Positions 1-11,705 of a stretch of 64,000 nt of DNA are shown piece after piece. Numbering within the stretch: position 1 is the stretch's first letter; each line of letters opens with the position of its first letter. The notes below the pieces were generated by a model. The model was not told the DNA's origin and made no database searches. It saw nothing but the letters and a program-made list of their open reading frames with translations. Origin of the DNA: Aquilaria yunnanensis (Eukaryota; Streptophyta; Magnoliopsida; Malvales; Thymelaeaceae). Both the position numbers and the translations under genes were made by a program. The stretch lies in NCBI GenBank assembly GCA_039654915.1, contig CM077593.1, positions 82,068,501-82,132,500 of the forward strand, given 5' to 3'.

Positions 1-46
1 CTTTCTAGTTTCTTCCCTATTTCAGAGCAAAAAACTTTGATTAAGT

Positions 47-785
47 AAAGGTGTAAAAATCAAGTTTCAGGTCAGGTTTGCATCCAAACCCAATTTTTTT
101 AAAGCCATAAGCAGCTACCATTTCCTAACTTGAATTGACCTAATTTTGTCTTCCAACCTAAATTGACCCTAACCTTAAAAATTTAGGGCTAGAGTTAGGT
201 TTACCCGACAACCTACCTCCCACCACTTCTGCCACCTGTCAATGATCTGAATTATGGCGATGCAGGATTGCAAATACATACCAGAGGTGAATGAAAGTGA
301 GGGAGGGAGGCTAAACGATGGCACGAAGGAGGGAGGAAGGAAGGCAAATGATGGCGAGGGAAACAGGCTAAGGCCAAAGATGGTAAGGAGTGAGGTAGAA
401 CGGAAGTGCGAGGGAGGTGAAAGATGAGTGGATGAAGAATGACAACGGATGATGACAACAACGAATGACGATAGTGAGGAATGAAAGAGTGATGGTTGCA
501 TGGTGATGGACTAGGGTTGGGGTGGTTAGGTTAGGTATTTATGGTATAGGTATGTGGGTTGGGCTAGGATGGGATTGGGTTAGGAATAGGAATGGGCTGG
601 GAATTGTTAGTAATTTCAAGTTGAATTAAGGTTAATCGAGTTTGACTTAAACAAACCCAATTTTTGCATCTCATAATCGATTCGGGTTTGGGTTAACTTG
701 AATAACATATATTCCCTCCCTTGACCTAACCCTAACCTAAAAAATAGGGTCAAGTTTCGGGTTAGGGTTAAAATCTTACACTTTT
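47..785. mobile_element. Possible short non-autonomous element with 10-bp inverted termini
   Basis: The segment starts with AAAGGTGTAA and ends with TTACACTTTT, which are inverted repeats matching at 9 of 10 positions. A second motif (TCAAGTTTC followed by GG) sits near both ends in direct orientation, at about 60 and 750. The interior is purine-rich and contains no credible gene; the pyrimidine-rich minus-strand ORFs at 175-501 are low-complexity artefacts. I found no convincing target site duplication, so it could also be a rearranged repeat rather than a whole element. Confidence 0.3.
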
Positions 786-964
786 AGTCAATAATTTTAG
801 GCTTTTTTCACTTGTTTTTGCTATAATAATTTGGGTCCTTGTTGTTTTCCTTGTTTCCAATTCTTTCCTAATGCGGGTTTGTGTGGCATTATCTGTTTTC
901 TTTTTGTCCTAGTTCATTCTTCTTTAGCGACAACCCTTATATTCTTTTCACTGATTTTTTCTAG

Positions 965-2345
965 ATGGCATCTCCAAGGTCGTCAGGAAGGGCTACTGCC
1001 AGTCATATCTCCCAACTCACTGGTGGGCAAGTGGAAGAGAGTGCTTCTAAGGAGCCCCATTTGCTCTTAATATGTCTATATTAATAGATTCGACATTGTT
1101 TACCACAGAGGAAGTTCTAGCCACCAATCTAAGGTAGTACTTCTAGCTCAACGGAGTGGTCGCTGCCTTGAGGAAGGCCCAGGCCCCAAAGGATGGGGGC
1201 CACCCTGGGGGTGATACGAGGGCCGACATTCTTATGGTCTTCGTAGGCCAGCTATAGGAGGGGCTTTGTTTTCCTTTCCAACCTCTCATGGAACAATTTT
1301 ATGATCATCACCAGATTCCGCCCTTACGACTGACTCCAAACTCCTTCATCCACATTAATGTCTTTATTATTTGTTGTAAAATGGCCATGGTAGACCTGTT
1401 TTTGGAGGTCATTCTTTTGTTCTACATGTTAGAGCTGAAGAATGATTCACTTTTCTTCCATGTCGCCCCTATCAATTAAAGGGAAATAAGTCTTTCCCAT
1501 GTATCACCTGTAAGGACTCATAGGTTGATTGTAAGAATTGGTTCTTCTACACCCTAAGGGAGCTAGAGTGGGGCTTTTTTTGTGAGGTCATCGAGATCCC
1601 TCAACAGGCCCTCATCAAAAGGCCATCGACGTTTAAGGGCTATGAAGGGTGCCTACAATGGGCTCCTTACATTGGTAGAGTCCATCGTAGGGAATAAGAA
1701 ATTTGGGCAGCTGTTCCTTATCCCCTATTAGGGAAGACGACGCTTAGATGGAAGGAATCAGTAGGGCCCACCTAACTTTGCCCAGATGTGATAAATTCGT
1801 TCGAATGGGTTTTAGGGCAGAAGGGGCCATTTGTGGAGTCTTTTAAGGTGGCCTTCATAGCTTAGAGAGGTTCATAGGATCTTGGGAGTCATACATGTTG
1901 CACGTTTTATCTTTCCATCCTAGTTCCATTTGTTGGAATGATTCTAACTCAAGTTTAGTCCCTTACAAATATGGGTGGTTATGCCATGGAGTACTTTAGG
2001 AGATGAAAGAGCATAATTGATGGGCTAGTTGATGCTCAGAAACTTTAAATTCTACTGGTAGAGGTAGCACATGTCCTTAGGGCTCCAAGGGACTCTTCTA
2101 GAGCCCCTGTTTCTAAGTTAGCATTCATAGTAGTGCACTTGGATGAGTTTCCTCTAGGGGAGGCCTTTTAGTTGGTTTGGAAAAGGTCCCAATCTTCGGC
2201 CTCCAAGGGGCCAAGGCTTCAAGAACAGGAGGCAATGGTGTGACTTGTTCTTTCGATGATTTTCCTTTCTTTGAGGCCATCAACTTGACTTCGTTCTATG
2301 TTGACTGTGGATCTTTTCATTGAGCTTCTCCTTCGAAGCATTCTA
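965..2345 (+). pseudogene. Remnant of a Tat-element antisense-type ORF ('putative gypsy-type transposon' domain)
   Basis: The best start is the ATG at 965, after a pyrimidine-rich leader, giving a polar N-terminus (MASPRSSGRATASHISQL). After frame breaks, the segment around 1288-1470 reads as the conserved domain seen at 31 kb and 53.6 kb: a 'FP..P' entry, then MEQFYDHHQIPPLRLTPNSF, a C-containing hydrophobic stretch and a block ending FFHVAP. This resembles the plant 'putative gypsy-type transposon' family (Pfam Transposase_28, by eye). Stops and shifts prevent translation. Because this ORF type runs antisense to pol, the parent element was probably on the minus strand; its pol and LTRs are not visible here. 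The 3' limit is approximate, since similarity fades toward the coiled-coil part. Confidence 0.5.
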
Positions 2346-2493
2346 AAGGGAGTGTGCCCCTTTCTATGCCAGTCTCATTATAGAAGGAAATGGAAGCCTT
2401 GTCATAGAAGCTGGTTCCACTATGATCCCTACGGGAGTTGTATTAAATAAGGCCCCGAGAGGGGGGTCGGCTAGGTCGACTTTAAGGCCCGTT

Positions 2494-3034
2494 TGTTGGA
2501 TTATTTGAGTGTATGAGCCAAATTGTTTGGTTTTGGTTTCATGATAATTTTTTATTAATGATTGGCCCAAAGGTTGAGCCATTATTAGGCCTAAAATTAA
2601 AGCCTAATTGAATTAGGGCTTTGAAACCAATTAGGCTTGGGAGTTGAATTTCACTATAAATACATCATTTAGTGAGAAATTTGCAGCTCTTGCCTTAGCC
2701 TCATTAAGGATGAAATCAGAAGAGTTCTGAAAGTTCTAGTTGCATTCTTCTTTTTCCATTCTTTGGAGGACGCAAGCTAGCATTGTGAGCGCAAGAGGAA
2801 CACATCTACCAAGATGTGGTGGAGGCATGGTGATCTCGAGTGGCACGTGTGGATACCATAGAAAGATTGAACACGTCAACTGTTTAAGTTTTGTGATTCA
2901 ACTCAACAGTTGGGTGAAAGATCTCAACTGAGCTAAGTATAAAATTTTGAGCACCCGATTTACCCCGTTTTACTTGGATGCTGGAGGGTTTCGGTTACAT
3001 TTCGCTGTGCTTGCTTGGCTTCCGAAACCAAACA
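2494..3034 (+). repeat. Candidate solo LTR
   Basis: The block begins TGTTGGATTATT and ends CCGAAACCAAACA, the TG...CA shape and tip sequence common in plant Ty1-copia-like LTRs. A TATA box (TATAAATA, 2655-2662) lies in the right place for a U3/R border, and the 3' part has the 'tttcgctgtgc' type ending often seen in such LTRs. No internal domain follows in frame and no clear 5-bp target duplication was found, so family and exact ends are uncertain. Confidence 0.4.
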
Positions 3035-3059
3035 ATCTGGACCCTCATACTTCATAGTT

Positions 3060-6000
3060 TTTTGTCCTAGATGTACTATTGTAGTACAATGCCGTACTCG
3101 GAAGGCTGGCCTAGGTGCATAGCCAGCTTAAAGGGATCAAAAGATGACAAGTCAATCTGAACAAAGCTGAAGAGGAGGAGGGAGCAAACCCATGAGAACA
3201 AGCTTGGTATTTCTTTGTCTAAGGATGCTGAAGCAGTGGAAATAACCCCTAGAAAAATCATGAAGATTGGTAAGCATGTCTCCCCTAAGGTAAAATGCTC
3301 ATTTATCAAATTACTATAGGCTAATATGAATGTTTTTGCATGGTTTCCTAGTGACATGCTTAAGTTAGATCCGGAGATTATCACCCATATGCTGCATGTT
3401 AATCCCTTCACCTGATCAGTCCAATAAAAAAAATGAAGTATGACACGTGAAATAAGAGACTTTATTAGAGAAAAAGTCAAATAATTACTAAAAGTTGGTA
3501 TCATTTAAGAAGTATGATACCACGAATAGCTAGCCAATGTGGTCTTGGTGAAGAAAGAAAATGCAGAATGACACATGTGCATCAATTATACAAATCTAAA
3601 TAATGCCTACCCTAAGGATCCTCACTAATTACCATCTATAGACTAGCTGGACGACACCACTTCAGAGTTCAAAATCTTGTTCTTTATAGATGGCTTTAGT
3701 GGTTACCATTAGATCCGCATGGATCTAAAGGATGAAGAAAAAAAATCTTTACCACGAGTAAACATTGGGGCTACTTATCAGAGGCTAATAAACAAGATCT
3801 TCGTAGTACAACTAGGATGAAACATGAAAGTCTAAAAAGATGATATGATTGTAAAGAGCAGGGCAATATACCATCACTTCGATGACCTGCTTGAAACCTT
3901 CTAAAGAATAAGGCAATTTAACATGAAGTTGAACCCTCAGAAGTGTAACTTTGGGGTTGAGGGCTGGAAAATTCTTGTGTCATATGGTCTTAGAAAGAGG
4001 GATTGATGCCAACCTTGACAAAATTGAGGCGATCATGATGAGGCCTGGCCCCTAAACTAAAAGGGGTAATCAAAAGCTAGCAGGCAGATTTGCCGCCCTT
4101 GGACAGTTCATATCATATTTCAGAGATTGTTGTCCACCATTCTTTTGAATACCACGAAAAAGTGGTGTTCCATTGGAATGAAGAGTGTCGTGAAGCCTTT
4201 AAGCATATTAAAGAGTACCTATGATGCCTCCCAATGTTTAAGCAGTTGAGGTCTGACGAACCTCTCATTTTATATTTGACTATGATAAAATGCTCCGTTA
4301 GTGCAGTGCTTTTTAGAGTGCAAGGATCAGAGCAATGGCCCATCTACCACATTAGCAGTCTTAATACCTCATCCTCTAGAAGGAAGTTCTTGGCCTTGAA
4401 GTAACATGTAAAAAATTGAGACCATATTTCTAGATGCACTATATTATTGTTCAAATGGAATTGCCCTCCGAGATGTCCATAAAAAACCTAACAAGTCAAA
4501 GAGATTAGCTAAATGGTACATAGAGCTAAGAGAGTTTGACATTTACTACAAGCCCTAAAAAGCTTGAAAGGCCCAGGCCTTGGCTGATTTCACTTAAAAA
4601 CTGGCACCAATGGAGGGAGATGAAGAAAAGCAATTGACTAAGACCCTACCTTTGGAAATGTACATTGACGGTGCATCTGGACTCAAATACCAAAAAGTAG
4701 ACTTCATGTTATGAGGACCCCTTGGTATGGAGGCAATGCTTAAAATAAAATTCTAATTCCCAGCCACAAATAATTTCATTGAGTACGAAGCCCTCCTAGT
4801 GGGATTGTGGATGGCTGGTAAGGTGGGGGGTATGATGCCTACAAATATATGAAAACTTCTAATTAATAGTGGATCAAGCCACTAGAGCCGCAGGAGTCAA
4901 AGACCTTATTCTTTGTACATATTTAAATATGGAAAAAAAATTTAATATAGATGTTTGACCTTATGCAGGTCCAGAAGATTTCATAGGCCTAGAATGTGGA
5001 GGTAGATGCCTTCTTAAAAGACTAGGAAAAGGGCTTGTTGGAAAAATTCGTAAAATCATCAATCTACTTGTTGGAATACTAGGCCCTCAAGGATGACTGG
5101 AAAAACTCGATTAAGATTTATCTCAAAATCGGGGCCCTAGGCGAGATGCCTGAAGAAAGAGGGAATAACAGGATTCGACTGGGAAGGTTTGTGATCATCG
5201 GAGAACTATGTAGGCGAGCATTCACATTTCCCTTACAATGATACCTAACACCTCAAGAAGGGCAAAAAGTTCTTCAAGAAATCCATTAAAGAGACTGTGG
5301 TGCATATATTGTTGCCAACTCCTTAGCCCACAAGAAGTTATGACAAGGATATTTTTGGCGCACAGTTTGGAAAGATGCTAGAACCCTCGTCCAAAAATGT
5401 CGCTTCTGTCAACTTAATTCCCGAATATAAAGGTTGCCATCTTCTAACGCTTCATTAGCAGCCGATAGCTAGCCCTTTGCTATATAGGGCCTAAATATGA
5501 GTTGGGCATTCCCCATAGCCTTTGGCAAAGTTAAATATTGCATTATAGTTGTGGATTACTTCACCAAGTTGATGGAAGAAGAACCTCTAGCCTTTATAAC
5601 AGTCCTTAGATCATTAAGTTCCTATATAAGAATATCATTTGCTGGTTTGGATGCCCTCACGCTATCATCACATACAATGACAAGTAGTTCTACAAGAAAC
5701 AGGTCTATCGGTTCATAGAAACAAGGGGCATTCATCTCTATTTTGCATTTGTGGTCCATCCTTAATTGAATGGACAAATGGAGGTTACTAACTAGACTAT
5801 AAATGAAAGCTTAAATAAAAGGTTGGAAAAAGCTAAAGGGAAGTGGGAAGAAGAGCTGCTTAGCTTCATATGAGACTACAAAACAACGCCACGAAGGCCC
5901 ATTAGCAAAGCTTCTTTTACCTTAGTTTATGGAACAAATGTGCTCATGCTTGTGGAACTTACACACCCGACCCTACAAGTTCAAGCCTTTGATGTCAAGA

Positions 6001-6330
6001 GAAATGATAGTGCACTAGAAGGAAGGCTAGACATATTGGAAGAGTTAAGAGAAGATGCTAGAATTTGTATGAAAGCCTTCAAGCATCGCGGTGCCCTAAC
6101 CCATGATGGAAGGGTAAAAAAGAAACAAGTCCAAGTAGGAATCATTACCCTCATTAAGTCAGAGCTGACAGGTAAGAATCTAGGGCATAGAGCACTAAAG
6201 CCTAATTAGGATAAACCTTACTTGGTCAAGAACAAGATTAGAGATGAAGTCTTCGAGCTAGTGGACACCAAAGGGAGAACGATGCCTTAGACTTATTAGT
6301 TAGATGACTTGTTACCTTATATTGTGAAAT
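3060..6330 (+). pseudogene. Highly decayed Ty3/gypsy (Tat lineage) pol
   Basis: Conceptual translation across many stops and frame changes recovers the pol order of the Tat elements elsewhere in the window. The reverse transcriptase start is near 3330 (NVFAWFPSDM), followed by CINYTNLNNAYPKDPH at about 3580-3620 and FIDGFSGYH at about 3690. The RNase H region is at about 4130-4420. The second, plant-type aRNH (MYIDGASG) is at about 4660, with an NFIEYEALLVG block near 4780. Integrase runs from about 5200: VVDYFTKL near 5550, HP.LNGQMEVTN near 5760-5790, and the C-terminal part at 5940-6300 ending LDDLLPYIVK. It is far more degraded than the 10.8-21.2 kb element and is an older insertion. No LTR belonging to it could be assigned. 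Confidence 0.75.
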
Positions 6331-7029
6331 AATGATGTTATTATATCTTATAGAATAAAATAAAGGCATTTGCCCTGCTAAACTTGTTTTTTGATAGGCA
6401 AACTTATCATTTAGAAGATTCGATTACCATATTTTGTATAAATATAATGAAGGCACTCATTCTCCCTAGTTTATCTCTTACATAGATTAGTCTATGAGGC
6501 CCTCAGTTTGGCCATATAATCCATAGAGGAATAAGACACATATATTAGAATGACGGCTTAAAAGAGTTGACAAAATGGAGGGATAAGCATTGAACAATGA
6601 CCCATAGACCTACTTGAAGCTAATTCTAAAATAAGAACTGAGCGAGGTTGATCATAGGGATACGATCCTAGAAAACAGTAGGAGGCCAAGCCAATATAAC
6701 AAGAAAGCGAAGATTTACCTAGGGGCAATAACCCTCAAGGATGATGATTATTGACAAAATTAAATCTCGACTTACAATTCCAAAATTAAAGCGTAAAATA
6801 ATCATTCCATTAACATAACTACCCAAATCCTTTACAAATTCTTGTTATACATTGAATCATAAAAATAAATACTATAAACTAGATAGTAGTAGAAATGTGT
6901 GAACTCACGGTAACCGGAGAGTTGAAGATTTTAGGAGGATACTGGAAAGGATGCATAGATCATATGAAGGCATCGACACTAAAATAAGAAAGAACAACCT
7001 TTAGATAGAAGGCCAAAAGACAAGGCCAC
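6331..7029. other. Spacer without a recognisable gene
   Basis: AT-rich sequence between the decayed pol and the convergent antisense ORF remnant. It corresponds in position to the pol/antisense-gene spacer of the complete Tat element, but I see no conserved motif in it. Confidence 0.5.
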
Positions 7030-8935
7030 TCAAAATTCAATCTTAAGATGAGCTTCCTCAGTGTCCATAACCATCACATCCTCATCAAAGGGTGCCTCTC
7101 TTGCTTTTTCCTCTTTCGACCACATGTTAAAGCTTGAACCCATAACTGCATAAACGGATAGGAAAGATAGGTCTAGGTTTGGGTGTGGCCATTCAATTTG
7201 GAAAGCTGCAGGAATGGATGCCCTTCTTAAATTTGTCAAAGGTTTCCTTGTCGAGCTCCTTGTCCTACTTCCGGATGGTTGAGAGGAGCTTTTTCAAATG
7301 GTCATTGGCCTTGAACTGAAGCCCCTTATGTGCCTCCCATCCTCTTGGGCTAACGAAGCTAACCTTCATGATCCACTATACAAGAGGTAGTGCAACTATG
7401 TATAAGCTTGAGCTGGCTTCGCCTTGCAAAATCAACTGATCCAGCTGATCCATTGGTAGAGTCCCCATGACGGCCCATATCTTGTCTTCAATGCCCTTCA
7501 ATAGAGAACTTAGCCATTGGACCTCGAAAGTTGTTTAAACCTTCTTCCCCTTGTTGGCCTCAACTCTAGTCCCCATTTGCTAGGGCTTCTCTAGTGGCAC
7601 ACTCACCCCCCACCTTATTCTTTTGGGCTTCCTTCGAAGACTTTAGGTTCTCAACCTACGAGGCCAACTATTGAATGCTCTTATCACGATCAGCACACAT
7701 CTCCTCGATGGAGTAGGTGATGATGGCCCCTTATAGATGAAATTAGTTAGTACCTAATACTGATATGCTCCACATAGAAAACACTGGTGAATATACCTGA
7801 AGGAGGCCGCATGCGATGCTCATCAACTGGGCACCATCCCCGCAAGTAGGATGGATAAGATAGTCCTAATCTCTTAAGGTCCTTAACCCATAAAAGATAC
7901 ATAGTGCTAATCTCTTAAGGTCCTTAACCCCTAAAAGATACATAGTGCTAATCTCTTAAGGTCCTTAACCCCTAAAAGATACGGTGAATGATGTCTATCC
8001 AATCCTCCAAGATCAACTCGCCTATACCCACCACATACTAGGGGTCGAACACGTGACTTGGCACGAACCCCTTAAGTGACAGACTATGCCTTTGTGCTTG
8101 TCTCGTTTAGGAACTAGGTTACGAGGCTAAAGAAGGTCATGCATCTTAAGCTTAGGGAGGCTGCGGTAAGTGGAACTATGGCGGAAGGAAGAGGAAGGGA
8201 GCCAAGCACCTTATACTTTTAACATTTCTCCTTTTGCGCCTTATGCTTCTAGGACACCTCCCCAAGTGCCTTTTGCTTTTGGAAGACCATCAACACCTTT
8301 GGGTCCATAGTGGAGGAGGGCCCACTCCCATTGGAACACTTTGTAGAATAGGCTAGATGAAAAGACCACAATTAGCACAAAATAATGTCAAATCGATAAA
8401 GCCAACACCATGGAAGGAAAAATGGTCAAAGCGAACCATATGGTCACTACCTCTTTGACAGGTTTTAACCCCCTTGGGAGCTGAATAGAGTGAACTTTTC
8501 CACACTAACTGAGCCTCTAGAGGTTGAAGAGGAGGCTCATCCAATTCCATCATCGGGGGCACTAACTTGGAAGTTGGGAATATAGAAGACTTCTTTACAG
8601 GTCCAGGTTCGTAGGCCGCGTCATCCAGCAGAATCGGGAGCTTACAAGCATAGGCTAGCCCATCGGCGACGTCTTCAACCGCTTCAGGAACTTTTAGCCC
8701 CGCCACCCATTTTTGTAAAAAAAGAGCATAGAGTCAGAATTCTTTTGGCAAGTTAAAAAGCAAGATGAATAAGCTCATGCACATGGTATGATTCTTAAGG
8801 TCTAGTAGACCTTGCTGTGCTCTAAAGGTGATTTCAAAAGAGTCCACTAACTATTCCTTTTGCTGTAAGGCCTAGTTGGCGAGATTCAACATACATGGAT
8901 AGGTCAAGTGGGGCCTACTGATTGCTACCCACCTG
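7030..8935 (-). pseudogene. Antisense ORF remnant of the decayed Tat element
   Basis: The minus strand, convergent with the pol at 3.06-6.33 kb, retains the C-terminal signature of the antisense gene: at about 7240-7160 it reads HPNLDLSFL, matching FPDLDLSFLEALNIP in the copies at 17.4 and 55.9 kb. Upstream is charged, glutamate- and lysine-rich coding-like sequence. An open stretch of 117 codons (8353-8706) has acidic, proline-containing middle-region composition. The N-terminal domain is not recognisable and a 41-bp tandem repeat interrupts the middle. The layout, pol on + and this ORF on -, reproduces the Tat arrangement. It is a pseudogene with uncertain borders. Confidence 0.45.
7866..7988. 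repeat. 41-bp tandem repeat, nearly three copies
   Basis: The phrase ctaatctcttaaggtcc recurs at 7866, 7907 and 7948 with a constant 41-bp period. Copies are almost identical (one substitution in 'aacccAtaaaag' versus 'aacccCtaaaag'), so this is a recent local expansion inside an old element. The third copy diverges after 'aaagatac'. Confidence 0.9.
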
Positions 8936-8942
8936 AGTGATG

Positions 8943-9889
8943 TGTCATGCCCTAAACCACCCCCACCCTATGCACTTGTATGTCTTTTAGGAGGTTTCAT
9001 AACTTAAGTGCCAATTTACTCATACCGGGTGGCTTAGGACACAAGCACTAGGGCAGTTGGCTATATTTTAACTTAGTTTCTCGGTTTTGGCCGATAAACA
9101 ACATAATTCATTTAGGCTGTTTAATCGAGTTTATTTAGTGCCCTAAATTCAAGTTAAGCTAGTTTAGTATTGAACTTGAAAGCAAAATGGATAAAACATC
9201 ATTTACATAGCCAAAAGTGATGTATACAAAAAACAAGTCCAGGCAGACACACACTAGTGTCCTAGTTGGCCTACCTTCGAACCTCTCATATATATGTTAA
9301 GTGCACATGCACATGCACTTACAAATTACTTTTACGTACATTTAGATACAGTTTTTTTTTCTCTTACTAGCTTTCCTAGGCACTAAAATAAGACCAGAAT
9401 GCAGCGAGTTCCCACTTCAACAACAAGTGCCTACAAGCATCAAAATACATGCTTAGTCATATTACCATTATGTGCATTAGTTGGTTACCAACACTTATGT
9501 GTCCAAAACATACCTAAAAGCTTACAACATAATCAAAATCAATGAGGAGCACACTTAATCTACTATACCTTTCCCTAAAACAAGAAGAGAGATGGCATGA
9601 GTTATCACACTTAGTAAAGGCCAAATTTAGCACTAAGTGCCTACAACTTCTATATACACTTAAACTTAACATAGGCCACAAGCCTTCGTCGAGCCCAAAC
9701 CTTTATCCAAGGGCATAGAAAACATGTTACAGTCATACAACTATATACTAAACATAACATATAGGTCAGTGCATACATCCAAACAAGGAAACACATAAAC
9801 ACACATACCACAAACCCAGCTTAACAGCCTTGGGCTTAGTGAGCATTTTTTATTGCTATGTCCATTTGATTATCTTAGTTTAGGTTTTC
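8943..9889. other. Noncoding, LTR-like sequence
   Basis: No gene. The block opens TGTCATGCCCTAAACC, similar to the usual start of long plant chromovirus LTRs, and contains the 'cacttagtaaaggcc' type motif that also occurs near 24.2 kb. It lies next to a chromovirus gag fragment. No partner LTR or target duplication could be identified, so this is only a probable assignment. Confidence 0.3.
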
Positions 9890-10068
9890 TAGATTAAGTT
9901 CATAGAGCTCTAAACCTTAATTTGGATTGACCAAACCTAGAGCAGAGTCCTAATGCTTGTTTCCAACATATTCTAGCTAGAAGAACACCCTAGTTATTCT
10001 TGAAAACTTTAGCCCTTTGCAGCACCTAGATTCATTAGGCTATAAACCATCTTCTAGGGCCTTTTTTC
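9890..10068 (-). pseudogene. Chromovirus gag fragment (duplicate of 30.15-30.35 kb)
   Basis: This stretch is nearly collinear with 30147-30345, sharing 'gtttaggttttctagatt', 'agccctttgcagcacctag' and the end 'tttcctcaagaa'. On the minus strand it reads as the N-terminal part of a Ty3/gypsy gag (an ..ELYKLNLENLN-type segment) with stops. Both flanks differ from the other copy, so only a fragment remains here. Confidence 0.6.
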
Positions 10069-10771
10069 CTCAAGAACTATTACCACTCTAAGTGCTTCTA
10101 TATAATGATCAGATTTAGTGAGCTCAAGTCCTAAATAATACATTTCCTGAAGGCCAAGCAGAACATGCACACTATATTTATCCAAGTGGCCATCTTGGTC
10201 TTTATGCAAATATATGTATATTGGTCCAACCATCACACATATATTCACATACATTTTCATCTGGAAGTAGTGATGACAGTTAAATTCCTTATTCCCAGCC
10301 AATATGGAATTTAACTAAAATCCCCAAGTGCATGTACAATCATATGCACATTTGGTGCTATTGGTGCCCATTATTCATGTGTCCAAACTTTCATACCATG
10401 TCCAGGTCAAATTCTACCCATGTCTTCTTGTTCCCTAAAGGTTTTAAACACTTTAATACACTTAAATATTGATAGGGAAAAAGGTTTGAGGCATTAAATC
10501 CATCTAAGATTGTCATTATGGATTTTACACTTAACCAGATAAAATTGATCATATGAACAGTACCCAGCAAAATCAGCCAAATTTGACATGCCATAGCACC
10601 AAATCCAATGATTCAAAAGAAAAATTATTCATCTTGAAGTATTCTAAGTGTGGTCAAAATTTCATAGCCAAACTCATTTAGTACAACAAGTTATAGCTAT
10701 TGGAGTATAAGATACCAAATTTGAGCAACTAGTGACCATAATGCCTATACCAAATTTCTTAAAATTTATAC
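10069..10771. other. Gene-free flank of the complete Tat element
   Basis: No gene or recognisable domain. The short minus-strand ORFs here (10054-10302 and 10391-10594) have no detectable family features. The sequence continues on the far side of the Tat insertion at 21215. Confidence 0.4.
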
Positions 10772-10776
10772 ACTTC
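10772..10776. repeat. Target site duplication ACTTC (left)
   Basis: ACTTC immediately precedes the TG of the 5' LTR and is repeated exactly after the CA of the 3' LTR at 21210-21214. The 5-bp length is standard for Ty3/gypsy integration. It fixes both LTR ends. Confidence 0.95.
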
Positions 10777-11537
10777 TGATAGCCAAAGGGCTATCGCCTC
10801 TACCTGACCCGAACTCGAAGCGTTAGGGAACGCGAGGAAGCTATTAGCCCCCCCGAGGTACTAAACAGATCGCCTTCGGAAACGGAGAATCAGCTATTGC
10901 ATGCCGAAGAGCATCTCCCCGAAGGCGGAACCCTGAATTAAGGAACCCCCGAACTGCGGGCATATTTCCCGAAGGGGCATCGTCCGTACCAGAGGACGAC
11001 CTCGGCCATGGACCTCGAGAGTACGGCAGGAGCATTTAAGGAGCCTCTGACGTGTCACCCACAGACGGTATAGATTGCCTCAAACGGCGGTCTGACACGC
11101 CTACGCCATCCAGGTCACGTCACGACCTGTCTCGGTTCAAGGCTCAAAGAGCCTGCCACCAGCTACTTGTCCCCTACGCCCAGAAATTCAAAGAACATCC
11201 GACCGAACATGTGTCACGATCTGAACGGGCTGGACATTCCTATAAATACCAGGAAACAAACCCTGGCAAAGGGTTGTTGGACTCCTCCTCCTTGAGAAAA
11301 TACAAAACAGGCAAGCCTACCAAGTCCCCTAGTGCTATTCCTCCATTTCCTCTCAGCACCACTGACTTGGGCGTCGGAGGCTCCTCCCCGGAAACACACC
11401 CCGGGGACCTCCTAACCCTCTTTTCCTAAGCTTTTCAGGTACATCCTCCTGGGCAATTTGGCCCCCCGGCGGTCTCCCTCTCAAGAGGTCCCTCCACAAG
11501 TCTTAATGTCACTCTATGAAGATGCCGTGGGGCATCA
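10777..11537 (+). repeat. 5' LTR of the complete Tat element
   Basis: 761 bp, TGATAGCC...GGCATCA. Both tips form small hairpins: GATAGCC/GGCTATC around AAAG at 10778-10795, and GATGCC/GGCATC around GTGG at 11521-11536. A TATA box is at 11241-11248. It is the same length as the 3' LTR, with no indels seen. Confidence 0.95.
11207..11248 (+). promoter_or_regulatory. LTR promoter: TATA box and upstream ACATGTGT element
   Basis: TATAAATA at 11241-11248 sits in the U3/R region. About 26 bp upstream is ACATGTGT (11207-11214). The matching site is ACACGTGT in the LTR at 52 kb and CACGTG in the one at 50.5 kb, so this copy appears to be a C-to-T decayed G-box. Transcription of gag-pol should start about 30 bp after the TATA box. 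The same TATA box occurs in the 3' LTR at 20913-20920. Confidence 0.7.
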
Positions 11538-11539
11538 TT

Positions 11540-11556
11540 TGGCGCTGTCTGTGGGA
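11540..11556 (+). other. Primer-binding site
   Basis: TGGCGCTGTCTGTGGGA begins 2 nt after the end of the 5' LTR, where the minus-strand primer tRNA should anneal. It is close to the TGGCGCCGTC-type primer sites common in plant Ty3/gypsy elements. I do not assign the tRNA species with confidence. Confidence 0.75.
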
Positions 11557-11705
11557 ACCCGCTCTGAGGTCGCCGTCGTTGAAACTCGGCGTTCTAAGGA
11601 CAAGGGACTCTCGAGGTCCTTGTCCGCGCCTGAGAACCAATCGGCTGCTGAGCAAACACTCACAGGGACTTCTGTGCCCGAGGAAGACCCCCTCTTGTCA
11701 TCACC

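Noticed and set aside
175..501. 108-codon minus-strand ORF (and the overlapping one at 252-461)
   Set aside because: Serine/proline/leucine-rich translation of a purine-rich low-complexity strand; no domain and no codon structure.
721..780. Telomere-like units (ccctaaccctaacc / gggttaggg)
   Set aside because: Only one or two units on each strand, and part of the repeated segment at 47-785.
11052..11429. 125-codon ORF in the 5' LTR, repeated at 20724-21101
   Set aside because: It lies wholly inside the LTR, crosses the promoter and TATA box, and its presence in both LTRs only reflects LTR duplication.
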